From assembly GCA_034111875.1 (NCBI GenBank), contig JAWUWK010000020.1, forward strand, positions 1 through 59,995: a DNA stretch of 59,995 nucleotides. The letters are read 5' to 3'. The notes below the pieces were generated by a model that was given only the letters and a program-made list of their open reading frames with translations, had not been told where the DNA came from and did not search any database. Shown piece by piece: positions 17,664-26,928 of this stretch. The stretch is from Rs1 sp034111875. Lineage in GTDB: Bacteria > Pseudomonadota > Gammaproteobacteria > Pseudomonadales > Balneatricaceae. The number at the start of each line of letters is the position of its first letter. Positions within the stretch are counted from its first letter, which is position 1. A program made the position numbers and the translations under genes.

Positions 17664-18155
17664 TTATCGCAGATTAAGTTGTATTTTTTCCAGTGGGTGG
17701 CGGCTCTTATCAAAGTGATGCCATAAATTTTGATAGCAAACTCCCGAGTGGCTATCCACCTTAGTGCCAGCTAGCTCAGCTAAAGGCCCCAGAATATAGC
17801 TTTGAGAGCTGATATTGGGGGCAGGAATTTGATGATCATCGACAACACCCCTATAATCACCATAAATAATTAAATCTAAATCAATGGTAATTTGTTGTAA
17901 TTGTTTACTTTTCAGACATCGACCGACGTCACGTTCGATAGCTTTTAAACGCTTTACGACATCTTCAGCCACCCACTCAGTATCAAAGCCAACAACCAAG
18001 TTTACATAGTCTGCTTCACCTGCATTAATCGACTGATTGCGATAAGCATTTGAAATCCGTAATTCGCCAAATTGATCGCCAATTAAGCCGATCGCACTGC
18101 CAATGTTTACCTGCGTTTGATAGTTGCTTGCCACTGAAACAAAAACGCTAACCAT
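17664..18155 (-). CDS. folK: Dihydropterin pyrophosphokinase-like (HPPK)
   Basis: The 163-residue product matches the HPPK fold: an N-terminal VFVSVASNYQ (usual form V-x-x-G-x-G-S-N), a central YVNLVVGFDT strand and the Mg-binding ITIDLDLIIYGD. It would pyrophosphorylate 6-hydroxymethyl-dihydropterin with ATP in folate synthesis. It lies directly downstream of folB, 35 bp away, in the same orientation. Odd: the arginine that usually precedes the DLDL motif is replaced (QQITIDLDL), and the glycine-rich N-terminus is degenerate, so activity may be altered. Family call is good, activity less sure. Confidence 0.8.
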   Translation of the reverse strand: MVSVFVSVASNYQTQVNIGSAIGLIGDQFGELRISNAYRNQSINAGEADYVNLVVGFDTEWVAEDVVKRLKAIERDVGRCLKSKQLQQITIDLDLIIYGDYRGVVDDHQIPAPNISSQSYILGPLAELAGTKVDSHSGVCYQNLWHHFDKSRHPLEKIQLNLR

Positions 18156-18190
18156 AGAAAGTGCTGCCTATATTCAAAAAAAACCACCCG

Positions 18191-18574
18191 TTATCCGACA
18201 AAACTGTTGGCAATCGCCGGTCGTTCACCACGTTCAATGAGCACGCCAACATCAGATGCAGCCGAAATAGCAGCGGGCTTACCTATTCTTAATCGTACCC
18301 AGTCGAGAGAAAACTCAGAACGCAGTAATTGGGCTATTTCCTCGGCCATTGTCTCTACCAATAAAAACTCACTGTGTTCGACAAACTCAATCAGGCGATC
18401 ACTCACAGACTTATAACTAACCGTACGTTCGATGTTTTCTGCCGCGGCTGCTTTTGTAATATCGACAGCCATATCTACATCTAAACAGACCTGTTGTTTA
18501 ATCTTTCGCTCCCAGTCAAAAATACCTATCACCGTGTCAATTTTTAGCTGTCTGATATAGACAATATCCATCAT
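18191..18574 (-). CDS. folB: Dihydroneopterin aldolase
   Basis: The 127-residue FolB converts 7,8-dihydroneopterin to 6-hydroxymethyl-dihydropterin and glycolaldehyde. It shows IRQLKIDTVIGIFDWE at the N-terminus, VSYKSVSDRL with the conserved Tyr, VETMAEEIAQLL and the catalytic Lys in LRIGKPAAISAASDVGV. The start is one of two adjacent ATGs. In many gammaproteobacteria plsY lies between tsaD and folB; here the gap is only 55 bp and plsY is absent. Confidence 0.93.
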   Translation of the reverse strand: MMDIVYIRQLKIDTVIGIFDWERKIKQQVCLDVDMAVDITKAAAAENIERTVSYKSVSDRLIEFVEHSEFLLVETMAEEIAQLLRSEFSLDWVRLRIGKPAAISAASDVGVLIERGERPAIANSFVG

Positions 18575-18629
18575 TTAATTCCTACTAGATTGGGACTATG
18601 ATTGCTCTATTATTCGTAAGCATTTGATT

Positions 18630-19676
18630 TTAAATAGGTTTGTTTTTTATGGTCAAAGGTTTCAGTTCCGACATTGGCCAGCGCGGTTTGGCCAAAATAG
18701 TCAGATCACTAGTCTGACCTGCGAGCAAGCGCTGGGCGCCAGCATAGGCGATCATAGCGCCATTATCGGTGCAAAATTCGGTTCTTGCATAAAACAGTGC
18801 CGATTTTTCTTTGGCCACCATCTCTTCTAGTTTTCCTCTTAAACGCTGATTAGCACTAACACCACCGGCAATGATCAGCTGTTTATAGCGGGTATGTTGT
18901 AGAGCACGCTTACATTTTATCGACAAGCTATCAACGACCGCCTCTTCAAATGCAGCGGCGATATCCGCCTTAGTTTGGTCATCGAGGCCACCCGTATTTT
19001 TGAATTTATTCACCGTATTTAAGGTGTAGGTTTTTAACCCTGAAAAACTCATGTCCATTCCAGGTCTATCGACCATAGGTCTGGGGAATTTAAAGCGGGT
19101 TCTATCACCTAGTTTTGCAAGCTTGGCAATTAAGGGGCCTCCAGGGTAATCCAAACCGAGCATTTTAGCGGCCTTATCAAATGCCTCACCTGCCGCATCA
19201 TCAAGGGACTCTCCAAGCAGCTGGTATTCACCAATCGCCTTCACTTGAACTAACTGAGTGTGCCCCCCACTCACTAGTAGAGCAACAAAAGGAAACGCGG
19301 GTGGATTCTCCTCCAGCATAGGCGCGAGTAAATGCCCTTCCATGTGGTGTACAGCGATGGCAGGTAGATTCCAAGCAAAAGCAATCGATCTTGCAGTAGC
19401 TGCGCCAACCATTAATGCACCTATTAATCCTGGCCCCGCGGTGAAAGCTATTGCATCAATTTGTTGCTCGCTTGTTTTGGCCTGTACAAGCACTTCTTTG
19501 ATTAAAGGGATCAGTCTTTTAATGTGATCACGTGACGCCAATTCCGGAACAACGCCACCGTATTCCGCATGCATTGCGACTTGGCTATACAACACATCCC
19601 CCAACAACCCTTGTTCTGTGTCATAGATAGCGACGCCTGTCTCATCACAAGAGGTTTCAATGCCTAGTACCCGCAT
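18630..19676 (-). CDS. tsaD: tRNA threonylcarbamoyladenosine transferase subunit TsaD
   Basis: The 348-residue Kae1/Qri7-family protein transfers the threonylcarbamoyl group to A37 of ANN-decoding tRNAs, with TsaB and TsaE. The start at 19676 gives the family's MRVLGIETSCDETGVAIYD N-terminus; an upstream in-frame ATG at 19703 is less likely. Metal-binding His residues are in HHMEGH, followed by ALLVSGGHTQLV and the ATP segment LIIAGGVSANQRLR. Divergent from rpsU, the usual arrangement in gammaproteobacteria. Confidence 0.96.
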   Translation of the reverse strand: MRVLGIETSCDETGVAIYDTEQGLLGDVLYSQVAMHAEYGGVVPELASRDHIKRLIPLIKEVLVQAKTSEQQIDAIAFTAGPGLIGALMVGAATARSIAFAWNLPAIAVHHMEGHLLAPMLEENPPAFPFVALLVSGGHTQLVQVKAIGEYQLLGESLDDAAGEAFDKAAKMLGLDYPGGPLIAKLAKLGDRTRFKFPRPMVDRPGMDMSFSGLKTYTLNTVNKFKNTGGLDDQTKADIAAAFEEAVVDSLSIKCKRALQHTRYKQLIIAGGVSANQRLRGKLEEMVAKEKSALFYARTEFCTDNGAMIAYAGAQRLLAGQTSDLTILAKPRWPMSELKPLTIKNKPI

Positions 19677-19859
19677 ATGTATCCCATAATAATTATTGAT
19701 CAAAAATTTACGCTCATTATCTACTAAATTCTCGCTATATTCATCAATATATAAGGGATATCACTCACCGTCGGATAAAACCAGACCTCATCAAAACGTT
19801 ATGTCGACGTCTGAAAACACAAAAAGGCGTTTATTTAGCCTATAAATGTTGGCCAATTT

Positions 19860-19888
19860 TTGACAATGATATTTCAGCGCTGTAGAAT
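19860..19888 (+). promoter_or_regulatory. Strong sigma-70 promoter for rpsU-yqeY-dnaG-rpoD
   Basis: TTGACA (19860-19865, perfect) and TAGAAT (19883-19888) with the optimal 17-bp spacer and an extended -10 TG one base upstream. The transcript would start near 19895, some 85 nt before rpsU. No LexA-type box is apparent. Confidence 0.75.
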
Positions 19889-19978
19889 TCTGCCTCAACC
19901 TTTTTTGAGCTGGATGATTTTCAATCAAACGGTTTAGATAAAGGCTGAATTTCATTCATTTAACTATAAGGTTTAAAC

Positions 19979-20194
19979 ATGCCTGCAGTAAGAGTAAAAG
20001 ACAACGAGCCATTTGACGTTGCACTACGTCGTTTCAAGCGCTCATGTGAGAAAGCTGGCGTTCTAGCCGAAGTTCGTCGTCGTGAATTCTACGAAAAGCC
20101 GACATCAGTGCGTAAGCGTCAAGCTGCAGCTGCCGTTAAGCGTCACGCTAAAAAAGTATCTCGTGAAATTTCTCGCAGAGTACGTATGTACTAG
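19979..20194 (+). CDS. rpsU: 30S ribosomal protein bS21
   Basis: A 71-residue, highly basic bS21, the usual length: MPAVRVKDNEPFDVALRRFK at the start, then SCEKAGVLAEVRRREFYEKP and an Arg/Lys-rich tail ending SREISRRVRMY. It joins the 30S subunit near the anti-Shine-Dalgarno end of 16S rRNA. AAGG lies upstream of the ATG. First gene of the macromolecular-synthesis operon. Confidence 0.98.
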   Translation: MPAVRVKDNEPFDVALRRFKRSCEKAGVLAEVRRREFYEKPTSVRKRQAAAAVKRHAKKVSREISRRVRMY

Positions 20195-20299
20195 TAATAT
20201 TTTTAAATCTGGCAAAGCATCAACTGAGATTAAAATGTCAGAGTTTTAAATATTTATACCTGTCAATGCATAACCAAGCACCAGCAATAGGTCATAACA

Positions 20300-20749
20300 A
20301 TGTCTGAAATCAAACAGCGAATCAAGGCTGATATGAAAAGCGCTATGCGGGCTAAGAACAAACCCCAACTAGCGATTATTCGTATGATTTTGGCAGAAGT
20401 AAAACGCATCGAAATAGACGAGCGTATAGAGCTGGATGACACAAGGGTATTGAGCGTTTTAGACAAAATGTCTAAACAGCGCAAAGATTCCCACGCACAA
20501 TTTTTGAAAGCGAACCGCAATGACCTAGCGGATATTGAGCAGCAAGAACTGGAGGTGATTAAAACTTACTTGCCGCAACCGCTTAATGACAATGAAATAA
20601 ATACTATTATAGACAACGCCATACAACAGTGTGGTGCAGACAGCATGGCAGATATGGGCAAACTGATGGCGTTGGCCAAACCCCTTTTGCAAGGCCGTGC
20701 CGACATAGGCAGCGTATCCAAACTGGTAAAATTCAAGCTGACCAGCTAA
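20300..20749 (+). CDS. yqeY: GatB/YqeY-domain protein
   Basis: The 149-residue product matches the YqeY family, related to the tail domain of GatB: IKQRIKADMKSAMRAKNK, AIIRMILAEVKRIEID, VLDKMSKQRKDSHAQF, ELEVIKTYLPQPL and a C-terminal GKLMALAKPLLQGRADIGSV. Possible tRNA-binding role; exact function not settled. It is nearly always between rpsU and dnaG in gammaproteobacteria, as here. Confidence 0.94.
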   Translation: MSEIKQRIKADMKSAMRAKNKPQLAIIRMILAEVKRIEIDERIELDDTRVLSVLDKMSKQRKDSHAQFLKANRNDLADIEQQELEVIKTYLPQPLNDNEINTIIDNAIQQCGADSMADMGKLMALAKPLLQGRADIGSVSKLVKFKLTS

Positions 20750-20864
20750 AATATAGTTGGCACTCACCAGAATAGATCGAAGCGATATTGAGCAACCTTT
20801 AGTGGCACTTATATAACACGCCTTAGACACTTAAATATGCTGTTACTTATCAACTGGGAAAACT

Positions 20865-22748
20865 ATGGCCGGTAAGATACCACAATCTTTCATCGACGAC
20901 TTACTGGCGCGTACCGATATTGTTGACATAATAGGCAGCCGAGTCACACTTAAAAAAACCGGTAAAAACTACAGCGGTCTATGTCCTTTCCACAAAGAGA
21001 AATCGCCTTCATTTTCGGTTAGCCCTGACAAACAATTCTATTACTGCTTCGGCTGCGGCGCCGGTGGCAATGCTATCAGCTTCATGACCGATTACGAAAA
21101 CTTGCCTTTTCCACAAGCGGTTGAAGACCTCGCTAAATCAGCGGGCATTGAGATACCCAAAGACAACCAACATCAAAGAAAAAACGAGCATTTATACCAA
21201 GCTCAATTTAAAGTCTTGGATTTGGCTGCTGCATTCTTTCAAGCGCAATTGAACAAACACCCAACAAAAGCCACTGCCGTTAACTATTTAAAAGGTCGAG
21301 GGCTGGACAGCGAAACGCTGCAACAGTTTAATATCGGCTTCGCACCACCTGGCTGGGACAACTTAATCAACAGCATCGGTATCACTGACACAGAACAGTC
21401 GCACCTCGAACGCAGCGGCATGTTAATACGTCACGAAGAAAAAGACAGCCTTTACGACAGATTCCGTGACAGGATAATGTTCCCCATTCGCGATATGCGT
21501 GGCCGAGTGATCGCCTTCGGCGGCCGCATACTCGGTGATGGCAAACCTAAGTACTTGAACTCACCTGAAACAGACACTTTCCAAAAAGGCCGAGAGCTTT
21601 ACGGCCTATATGAAGCCCGCAAGACAAACCGCAAACTCGACAAAGTTATCATAGTTGAAGGCTATATGGATGTTGTCAGTTTAGCCCAATTTGATATCAG
21701 TTACAGCGTGGCAACACTTGGCACAGCCACCAGTTTGCATCATTTGGAACGGTTATATAAAATAGTCCCCGAGATTGTTTTTTGCTTTGATGGCGATTCA
21801 GCGGGTTTAAAAGCCGCCAAAAGAGCATTAGAAACCGTAATGCCCATCATAAAAGATGGCCAACAGGCCAAGTTTTTATTTTTGCCCGAGGGAGAAGACC
21901 CAGATACTTTAGTCAGACAAAAAGGCAAGATAGTTTTCGAAGAAATGATACAAAATGCTACCCCAATGTCAGAATACTTCTTCAACTCCCTCTCGCAAAA
22001 TATAGACATGGAATCAATCGACGGCAGAGCACTGTTCAGCAGTCAGGCGCTACCGCTTATACAGCTAATGCAGCCTTGCCTCTTGCAACAAATGATGAGG
22101 GACAAGATCAGCAGCCTAACCGGCCTCTCTATCGCCCAACTTACCAGCAGTAATCAGCTACACGAAAGTTACGGTAACAGCGGTGAATATGCGGCACCGG
22201 CAAGCCAGTCTGAACCTCAATACTTTTCAGCAAACAGACATAACAGCGCAAAACAAGCTTACAGACCCAGCAATCGACTGGCTAAAGATAAAAAACGTAC
22301 GGCAAAAATATCGCTAGTGAATAGGATTATATCCCTGCTACTACATGATCCAAAGCTGATATCCAATGTCGAATCACTAACAGATATTGAACATCTCGAG
22401 GAAGACAATGCAGACATACTTGCACTGTTAATTGGCTACTGGGAACAATACCCTGACGCCGGCCTAGGGCAAATGTTGGTCGATTGGCAAGACGAGCCAA
22501 AATACGCAAGTAAGCTATTAGTTATAAGCGAAATTTCTCGACTAAATCCTTGTCCTGACAATAACTACCAGCAGTTATTCATAGACAGCTGGGGAATACT
22601 TAAAGAGCGTAAAAACGACCTTGCTTTTACTCAGATAAAAAACCAAAAATCATCACTTAAAAGCAATTTATCGTCAGCCGTTAAACAACAAGCCAAACAG
22701 TATGTCGAACAACTTGCCGCACAGCATAAGAAAAAAACTCAGCACTAG
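20865..22748 (+). CDS. dnaG: DNA primase
   Basis: The 627-residue primase makes RNA primers at the fork with DnaB. It has the CHC2 zinc ribbon (Cys40, His43, Cys61, Cys64 in GLCPFHKEKSPSF and YYCFGCGAGGN), an RNA-polymerase/TOPRIM core (IVEGYMDVVSLAQF and VFCFDGDSAGLKAAKRA) and a C-terminal DnaB-binding helical domain from about residue 480. A poorly conserved linker (about 410-480) carries low-complexity Ser/Gln/Asn. Length is somewhat above E. coli (581). Confidence 0.97.
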   Translation: MAGKIPQSFIDDLLARTDIVDIIGSRVTLKKTGKNYSGLCPFHKEKSPSFSVSPDKQFYYCFGCGAGGNAISFMTDYENLPFPQAVEDLAKSAGIEIPKDNQHQRKNEHLYQAQFKVLDLAAAFFQAQLNKHPTKATAVNYLKGRGLDSETLQQFNIGFAPPGWDNLINSIGITDTEQSHLERSGMLIRHEEKDSLYDRFRDRIMFPIRDMRGRVIAFGGRILGDGKPKYLNSPETDTFQKGRELYGLYEARKTNRKLDKVIIVEGYMDVVSLAQFDISYSVATLGTATSLHHLERLYKIVPEIVFCFDGDSAGLKAAKRALETVMPIIKDGQQAKFLFLPEGEDPDTLVRQKGKIVFEEMIQNATPMSEYFFNSLSQNIDMESIDGRALFSSQALPLIQLMQPCLLQQMMRDKISSLTGLSIAQLTSSNQLHESYGNSGEYAAPASQSEPQYFSANRHNSAKQAYRPSNRLAKDKKRTAKISLVNRIISLLLHDPKLISNVESLTDIEHLEEDNADILALLIGYWEQYPDAGLGQMLVDWQDEPKYASKLLVISEISRLNPCPDNNYQQLFIDSWGILKERKNDLAFTQIKNQKSSLKSNLSSAVKQQAKQYVEQLAAQHKKKTQH

Positions 22749-23168
22749 ACTGCAACGGCTGACTCGTTACTTTTTAATAACAACCTTAACGCCGCAAAAC
22801 AGAATCTGGACTGCCTATTGAAACAAATTACTAAGATACGCTTGATTTTCACAAAATAGAACCAAGCCACCTTTTTAGTGATCTTTTTTGAGCTTTCATA
22901 TTATTAGCAAAGAAGTTAACTAAGACATTGCGGCATACTAAAGATCGGCTATATTTAGTGATAATTGTTTTTAATCTTGCTTAACACCACCCCAATTAAG
23001 CGGGCATCAAGTGACGATTTTGACCATTTTTTTCACCAAAAAAGCAGCTATACCACTATCAAGCAGCAAGCTGATGCACGCTAGCTATATAACGCTAGTA
23101 ATGTTTATCGCGCAGCGTTATAATTGCGCGCTAATTTTTATAAACGTTTTATGGATCGCAGGGCTAAT
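22749..23168 (+). other. Intergenic region with probable rpoD promoter
   Basis: 420 bp with no gene. A perfect TATAAT lies at 23119-23124, 45 bp before the rpoD start, overlapping an 8-bp inverted repeat (ATAACGCT 23089-23096, complement 23114-23121). No good -35 stands 16-18 bp upstream, so promoter strength is uncertain. rpoD may also be read through from rpsU. Confidence 0.4.
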
Positions 23169-24989
23169 ATGTCAGACACGTCACAGCAGCAGCAATCTCG
23201 CCTTAAAGAATTAATTGCAAAAGGCAAAGAACAAGGCTATTTAACTTATGCCGAAGTGAATGACCACCTGCCGGAAGACATTGCAGATCCAGAACAGGTT
23301 GAAGATATAATCCGCATGATCAATGATATGGGGATAACAGTATCAGAAGTAGCGCCAGATACAGAAACCCTTCTGATGAAAGAGGGCGACTCAACCCAAG
23401 AAACTGATGACGATGATGTTGCCGCTCTGGCCGCTGTAGAATCAGACGCTGGCAGAACAACAGATCCAGTGCGCATGTACATGCGAGAGATGGGCACTGT
23501 CGAACTGCTTTCTAGGGAAGGCGAAATCATAATAGCCAAAAGGATAGAAGAAGGAATCCGCGAGGTAATGTCTGCTTTATCGGCATTCCCAAGCTCTGTT
23601 GAAATAATCCTTGAAGCATACAACAAAGTTACCGATGAGGAAGGTCGCCTCAGCGATATCTTTAGTGGCTACATAGATCCAGACAGCGAAGATCCGGTCC
23701 CTGCCACACCTATCGACAGTTCAGCTATCGCAGCAAATAGCGCTGACTCAGATGATGATGACGAAGAGAAAGAGCGCGGCCCAGATCCTGAAGAAGCGAA
23801 GATGCGCTATGGCAAAATTCAGGATCGATTAGATGATTACTACGCAGCATCAGAAAAACACGGGGTTCATAGCTTACAAGCCGAAAAAGCACAAATTGAA
23901 CTTAGCTTGGTATTTTCTCCGATTAAACTCTCTCCGCGTTTCTATGAAAGACTCGTCAGCAGAGTCCGAGATTATATCGGTCGAATCAGAACACAAGAGC
24001 GCAATATTATGCGCATCTGTACCCAGCGCTGCAAAATACCGCGCAAAGAGTTTATTAAGACTTTCCCAGGCAATGAAACCAACCAAGACTGGTTTCAACA
24101 ATTGATAGACGACAAAACTGAGTTCTCCAATGCCATTGCCAGTAACTTACCAGATTTGCAGCGAGCGCAGAGACGCCTTAAACAACTCCAGCAAGAGACA
24201 GGCATCGAACTCACTGAATTAAAAGACATCAACAGACGCATGTCGATTGGTGAAGCGCGAGCACGCAGAGCTAAAAAAGAAATGGTAGAGGCAAATTTGC
24301 GTTTGGTTATCTCTATCGCCAAAAAATACACTAACCGAGGTCTTCAGTTCTTAGATTTAATCCAAGAAGGCAACATTGGCTTAATGAAGGCCGTTGATAA
24401 GTTCGAATACCGCCGTGGTTACAAATTTTCTACTTATGCGACATGGTGGATAAGACAGGCGATCACCCGCTCTATCGCTGACCAAGCACGGACTATTCGT
24501 ATTCCCGTACACATGATTGAAACGATTAACAAGCTCAATCGCATCTCACGCCAAATGCTTCAGGAAATGGGTCGCGAGCCAACCCCCGAAGAATTATCCG
24601 AGCGCATGGAAATACCTGAAGACAAAATACGTAAAGTACTCAAGATAGCCAAAGAACCGATTTCGATGGAAACACCTATTGGCGATGACGAAGACTCTAG
24701 CTTAGGCGACTTCATTGAAGATGTTAACCACTCCTCACCTGTTGATTCTGCGACAGGAGAAGGCTTGTGCGAAGCGACCAAAGAAGTACTAGCCGGCTTG
24801 ACGGCACGCGAAGCGAAAGTACTGCGCATGCGGTTTGGTATCAATATGAACACTGACCACACTTTAGAAGAGGTTGGTAAACAGTTCGATGTAACCCGTG
24901 AGCGTATTCGCCAAATTGAAGCGAATGCACTAAGAATGCTTCGCCACCCAAGCCGCTCAGATCACTTGCGCAGCATTTTAGACGAGTAG
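23169..24989 (+). CDS. rpoD: RNA polymerase sigma factor RpoD (sigma-70)
   Basis: The 606-residue primary sigma factor. Start chosen at 23169 (MSDTSQQQQSRLKELIAKGK), preceded by AGGG, rather than further upstream ATGs. Region 1.1 (~1-80), 1.2 (DPVRMYMREMGTVELLSREG), a non-conserved acidic insert (~190-260, with DSDDDDEEKERG), region 2 (RLVISIAKKYTNRGLQFLDL and YATWWIRQAITRS), region 3 and region 4.2 (LEEVGKQFDVTRERIRQIEA) are all present. Last gene of the operon; a tRNA follows. Confidence 0.98.
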   Translation: MSDTSQQQQSRLKELIAKGKEQGYLTYAEVNDHLPEDIADPEQVEDIIRMINDMGITVSEVAPDTETLLMKEGDSTQETDDDDVAALAAVESDAGRTTDPVRMYMREMGTVELLSREGEIIIAKRIEEGIREVMSALSAFPSSVEIILEAYNKVTDEEGRLSDIFSGYIDPDSEDPVPATPIDSSAIAANSADSDDDDEEKERGPDPEEAKMRYGKIQDRLDDYYAASEKHGVHSLQAEKAQIELSLVFSPIKLSPRFYERLVSRVRDYIGRIRTQERNIMRICTQRCKIPRKEFIKTFPGNETNQDWFQQLIDDKTEFSNAIASNLPDLQRAQRRLKQLQQETGIELTELKDINRRMSIGEARARRAKKEMVEANLRLVISIAKKYTNRGLQFLDLIQEGNIGLMKAVDKFEYRRGYKFSTYATWWIRQAITRSIADQARTIRIPVHMIETINKLNRISRQMLQEMGREPTPEELSERMEIPEDKIRKVLKIAKEPISMETPIGDDEDSSLGDFIEDVNHSSPVDSATGEGLCEATKEVLAGLTAREAKVLRMRFGINMNTDHTLEEVGKQFDVTRERIRQIEANALRMLRHPSRSDHLRSILDE

Positions 24990-25011
24990 TTAAAAAAACA
25001 CAGATTGACTA

Positions 25012-25040
25012 TTGCGCCATCACACATAGCTATGTATGAT
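25012..25040 (+). promoter_or_regulatory. Candidate stable-RNA promoter for the tRNA
   Basis: TTGCGC (25012-25017), a 17-bp spacer, then TATGAT (25035-25040), followed by a GC-rich discriminator (TGCGCCTC), the pattern of growth-rate-controlled stable-RNA promoters. The tRNA starts ~90 bp downstream. Sequence inference only. Confidence 0.45.
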
Positions 25041-25133
25041 TGCGCCTCTTGATTAAATAGATCGAAAAAAGTAAAGATTAGGGATTTTCCTTCAAAAATA
25101 TCAAGATACCTTGATTTTATATCAGTCAAATCA

Positions 25134-25210
25134 GGGCCCATAACTCAGTTGGTTAGAGTAGCGGACTCATAATCCGTTTGTCGAAGGTTCGAGTCCTTCT
25201 GGGCCCACCA
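25134..25210 (+). tRNA. tRNA-Ile2 (anticodon CAU)
   Basis: 77 nt folding as a full cloverleaf. The acceptor stem is GGGCCCA paired with TGGGCCC, with encoded CCA at 25208-25210. The anticodon stem is GCGGA/TCCGT with loop CTCATAA, so the anticodon is CAT at 25168-25170, and the T-loop is TTCGAGT. A CAU anticodon can mean elongator Met, initiator or Ile2 after lysidine modification. The position just after rpoD and the overall sequence resemble the tRNA-Ile(CAU) following rpoD in Pseudomonas, hence the call; TilS dependence is inferred. Confidence 0.9.
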
Positions 25211-25800
25211 ACTCCCCTCTCAGATCTGCACAGTTTCATACTTTAAACTGAAAATCCGATTATAAAGAAGACTATCTAGACCTCAACAGCATCTCCAGGT
25301 GTATATTTCTAGGGTTCACTTTTGGTAGGTATAGCGCTTACTAGTCTTATCTATCCCAACTAAATTACTATTTAGGTTTCGATAAATAAAACATAATGAC
25401 AAGAAAATAAAAACAGCAGATAACAAGGACAAAACTTCCGCTTTGTCAGATGGTAATGGTCTTTCCTTAATAATAAAGAAAACAGGCAGCAGATTTTTTC
25501 GCATCGCTACTACTTGGCTAAAAAACCCAGAGAAGCCGATTTGGGCGCATATGGCCCCACCTATTTCACAACGTTTAATTTAGCATAAAGATGTAAACTG
25601 CTTGCGTATATACGGCTTCTTATTGAGAGAGGGACCCTCTAGACTTTGATGTTTGCCCACCTACCATCCTTTTCGACTACAAAGCCTTATTTGTCTGTCG
25701 CCCAATACAGGTTTTTGGCAAGTTGGTCTTATCTTTATGTCGTGTTATCGTTGCAGAATTTTTTATTTCTTAGCATTAACACAATTTAAAAATACATAAA
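25211..25800. other. Gene-poor intergenic region after the tRNA
   Basis: About 590 bp with frequent stops in all frames. A 62-codon minus-strand frame at 25316-25504 has one hydrophobic stretch but no recognisable similarity or ribosome site, so I leave it uncalled. The region leads into the tail of an IS110 remnant. Confidence 0.5.
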
Positions 25801-25829
25801 TCATCTACTCACTTCCACAGGTTGATAAA

Positions 25830-26840
25830 ACCTTACCTCTATTTAACATGGTCAGGCGGTTTGAACTGTTTTTTTTGCAATAGCAATGTAGGCTCGCTTT
25901 AATCCAACGCGTCCAATAGGTGCTATCAGCCAAGATTATTCAGTTGTTATAGCGTCAGCGGGCAATCGAGACACACTGATAATGAACCGTGATACAAAGC
26001 TGCTTGTAGCTCTTTATTACCCCCTTTTTTTATCAATGATAATCATATACACTTTGCCTCTTGAGCTATCCTGCTTCGGTGTTAAGCCAATATGAACAGA
26101 TGCCTGTCAACCATTTTTGAGGTTACTGCCATCACCTAAACTGGCATAGAACATTGATGCACAGACTTCACCTACTGCTTCTAAGTCCGTTAATACTTTA
26201 CAAGGTTCAATCTGTTTTACTAGTGATGCTTTATCTATATCAACTTAATTTAGTTGGTCATCGGTCAATTAATAAGGCGCCCAAAATAACAATAATTTTT
26301 GGTTGAAGGTGGGTGGGGGCTGTGTATTGTTAGTATCCAGTATATTCATAACAGCTTCTCTCAAGCTCTTTTTCCCTTTATTAATTGTAATACCATGCTC
26401 ATAAAGGTACGCCCGAGCTTGGTTGCTCAGAGCAGCCTTGTCCCGACTTAAAAAGTTTCTGCTTGTTTTTAGTGTTTCTAAGAATTGCTGCTCAATTTTT
26501 TATGGGGCTAAAACGCACACCAATTTGAGATAAACGGCGCCGATGGCTAAAGCATCATTAGCATCTGTTTTTTGGCCTTGTAAGAACGACTTAACTCTTT
26601 CAGGGGCAATAATTCTTACTTCGTGGCGGTGTGATTTTGCTAACCGTCCCCAGAAGTAACAAGAGACACAACCCTCCATTGCAATAATCCATGGGGATGT
26701 ATTAATCAATAATTTTTTAAGCTTTGGGGCGTCAGTGGTTTGTTCGAAATGAGTTCAGCATGTTTTCTCATTGTACAAACTTGGATCACGTTCTTGGCTA
26801 AATCTAGGCCTATAACGTTAGAATTATTAATGTATGAACT
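25830..26840 (-). pseudogene. IS110-family (DEDD) transposase remnant
   Basis: Successive broken minus-strand frames spell an IS110-family transposase in order: NVIGLDLAKNVIQVCTM, then after a frameshift WIIAMEGCVSCYFWGRLAKS and FLQGQKTDANDALAIG (DEDD-domain Asp), then LSNQARAYLYEHGITI, then VLTDLEAVGEVCASMFYASL with GDGSNLKNG and HIGLTPKQDSSRGKV, ending RAYIAIAKKTVQTA. Several stops and shifts interrupt it, so it is dead. IS110 elements lack terminal inverted repeats, so outer ends cannot be placed; coordinates cover recognisable coding sequence. Confidence 0.82.
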
Positions 26841-26928
26841 TCTTTGTTTAGGTAAATATCAGCCTGCGTATGTGAGGTGGTGGAGTCCACACACCACCTA
26901 GCCTATCACTAAAGAATATTCAATTAGA

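Noticed and set aside
25134..25210. Elongator or initiator tRNA-Met
   Set aside because: The CAU anticodon alone would allow it, but the body sequence and location after rpoD fit tRNA-Ile2. The acceptor stem starts with a paired G and the anticodon stem lacks the three G-C pairs of the initiator.
25316..25504. 62-codon minus-strand frame as a gene
   Set aside because: No ribosome site, no recognised similarity, and it lies in a decayed region.
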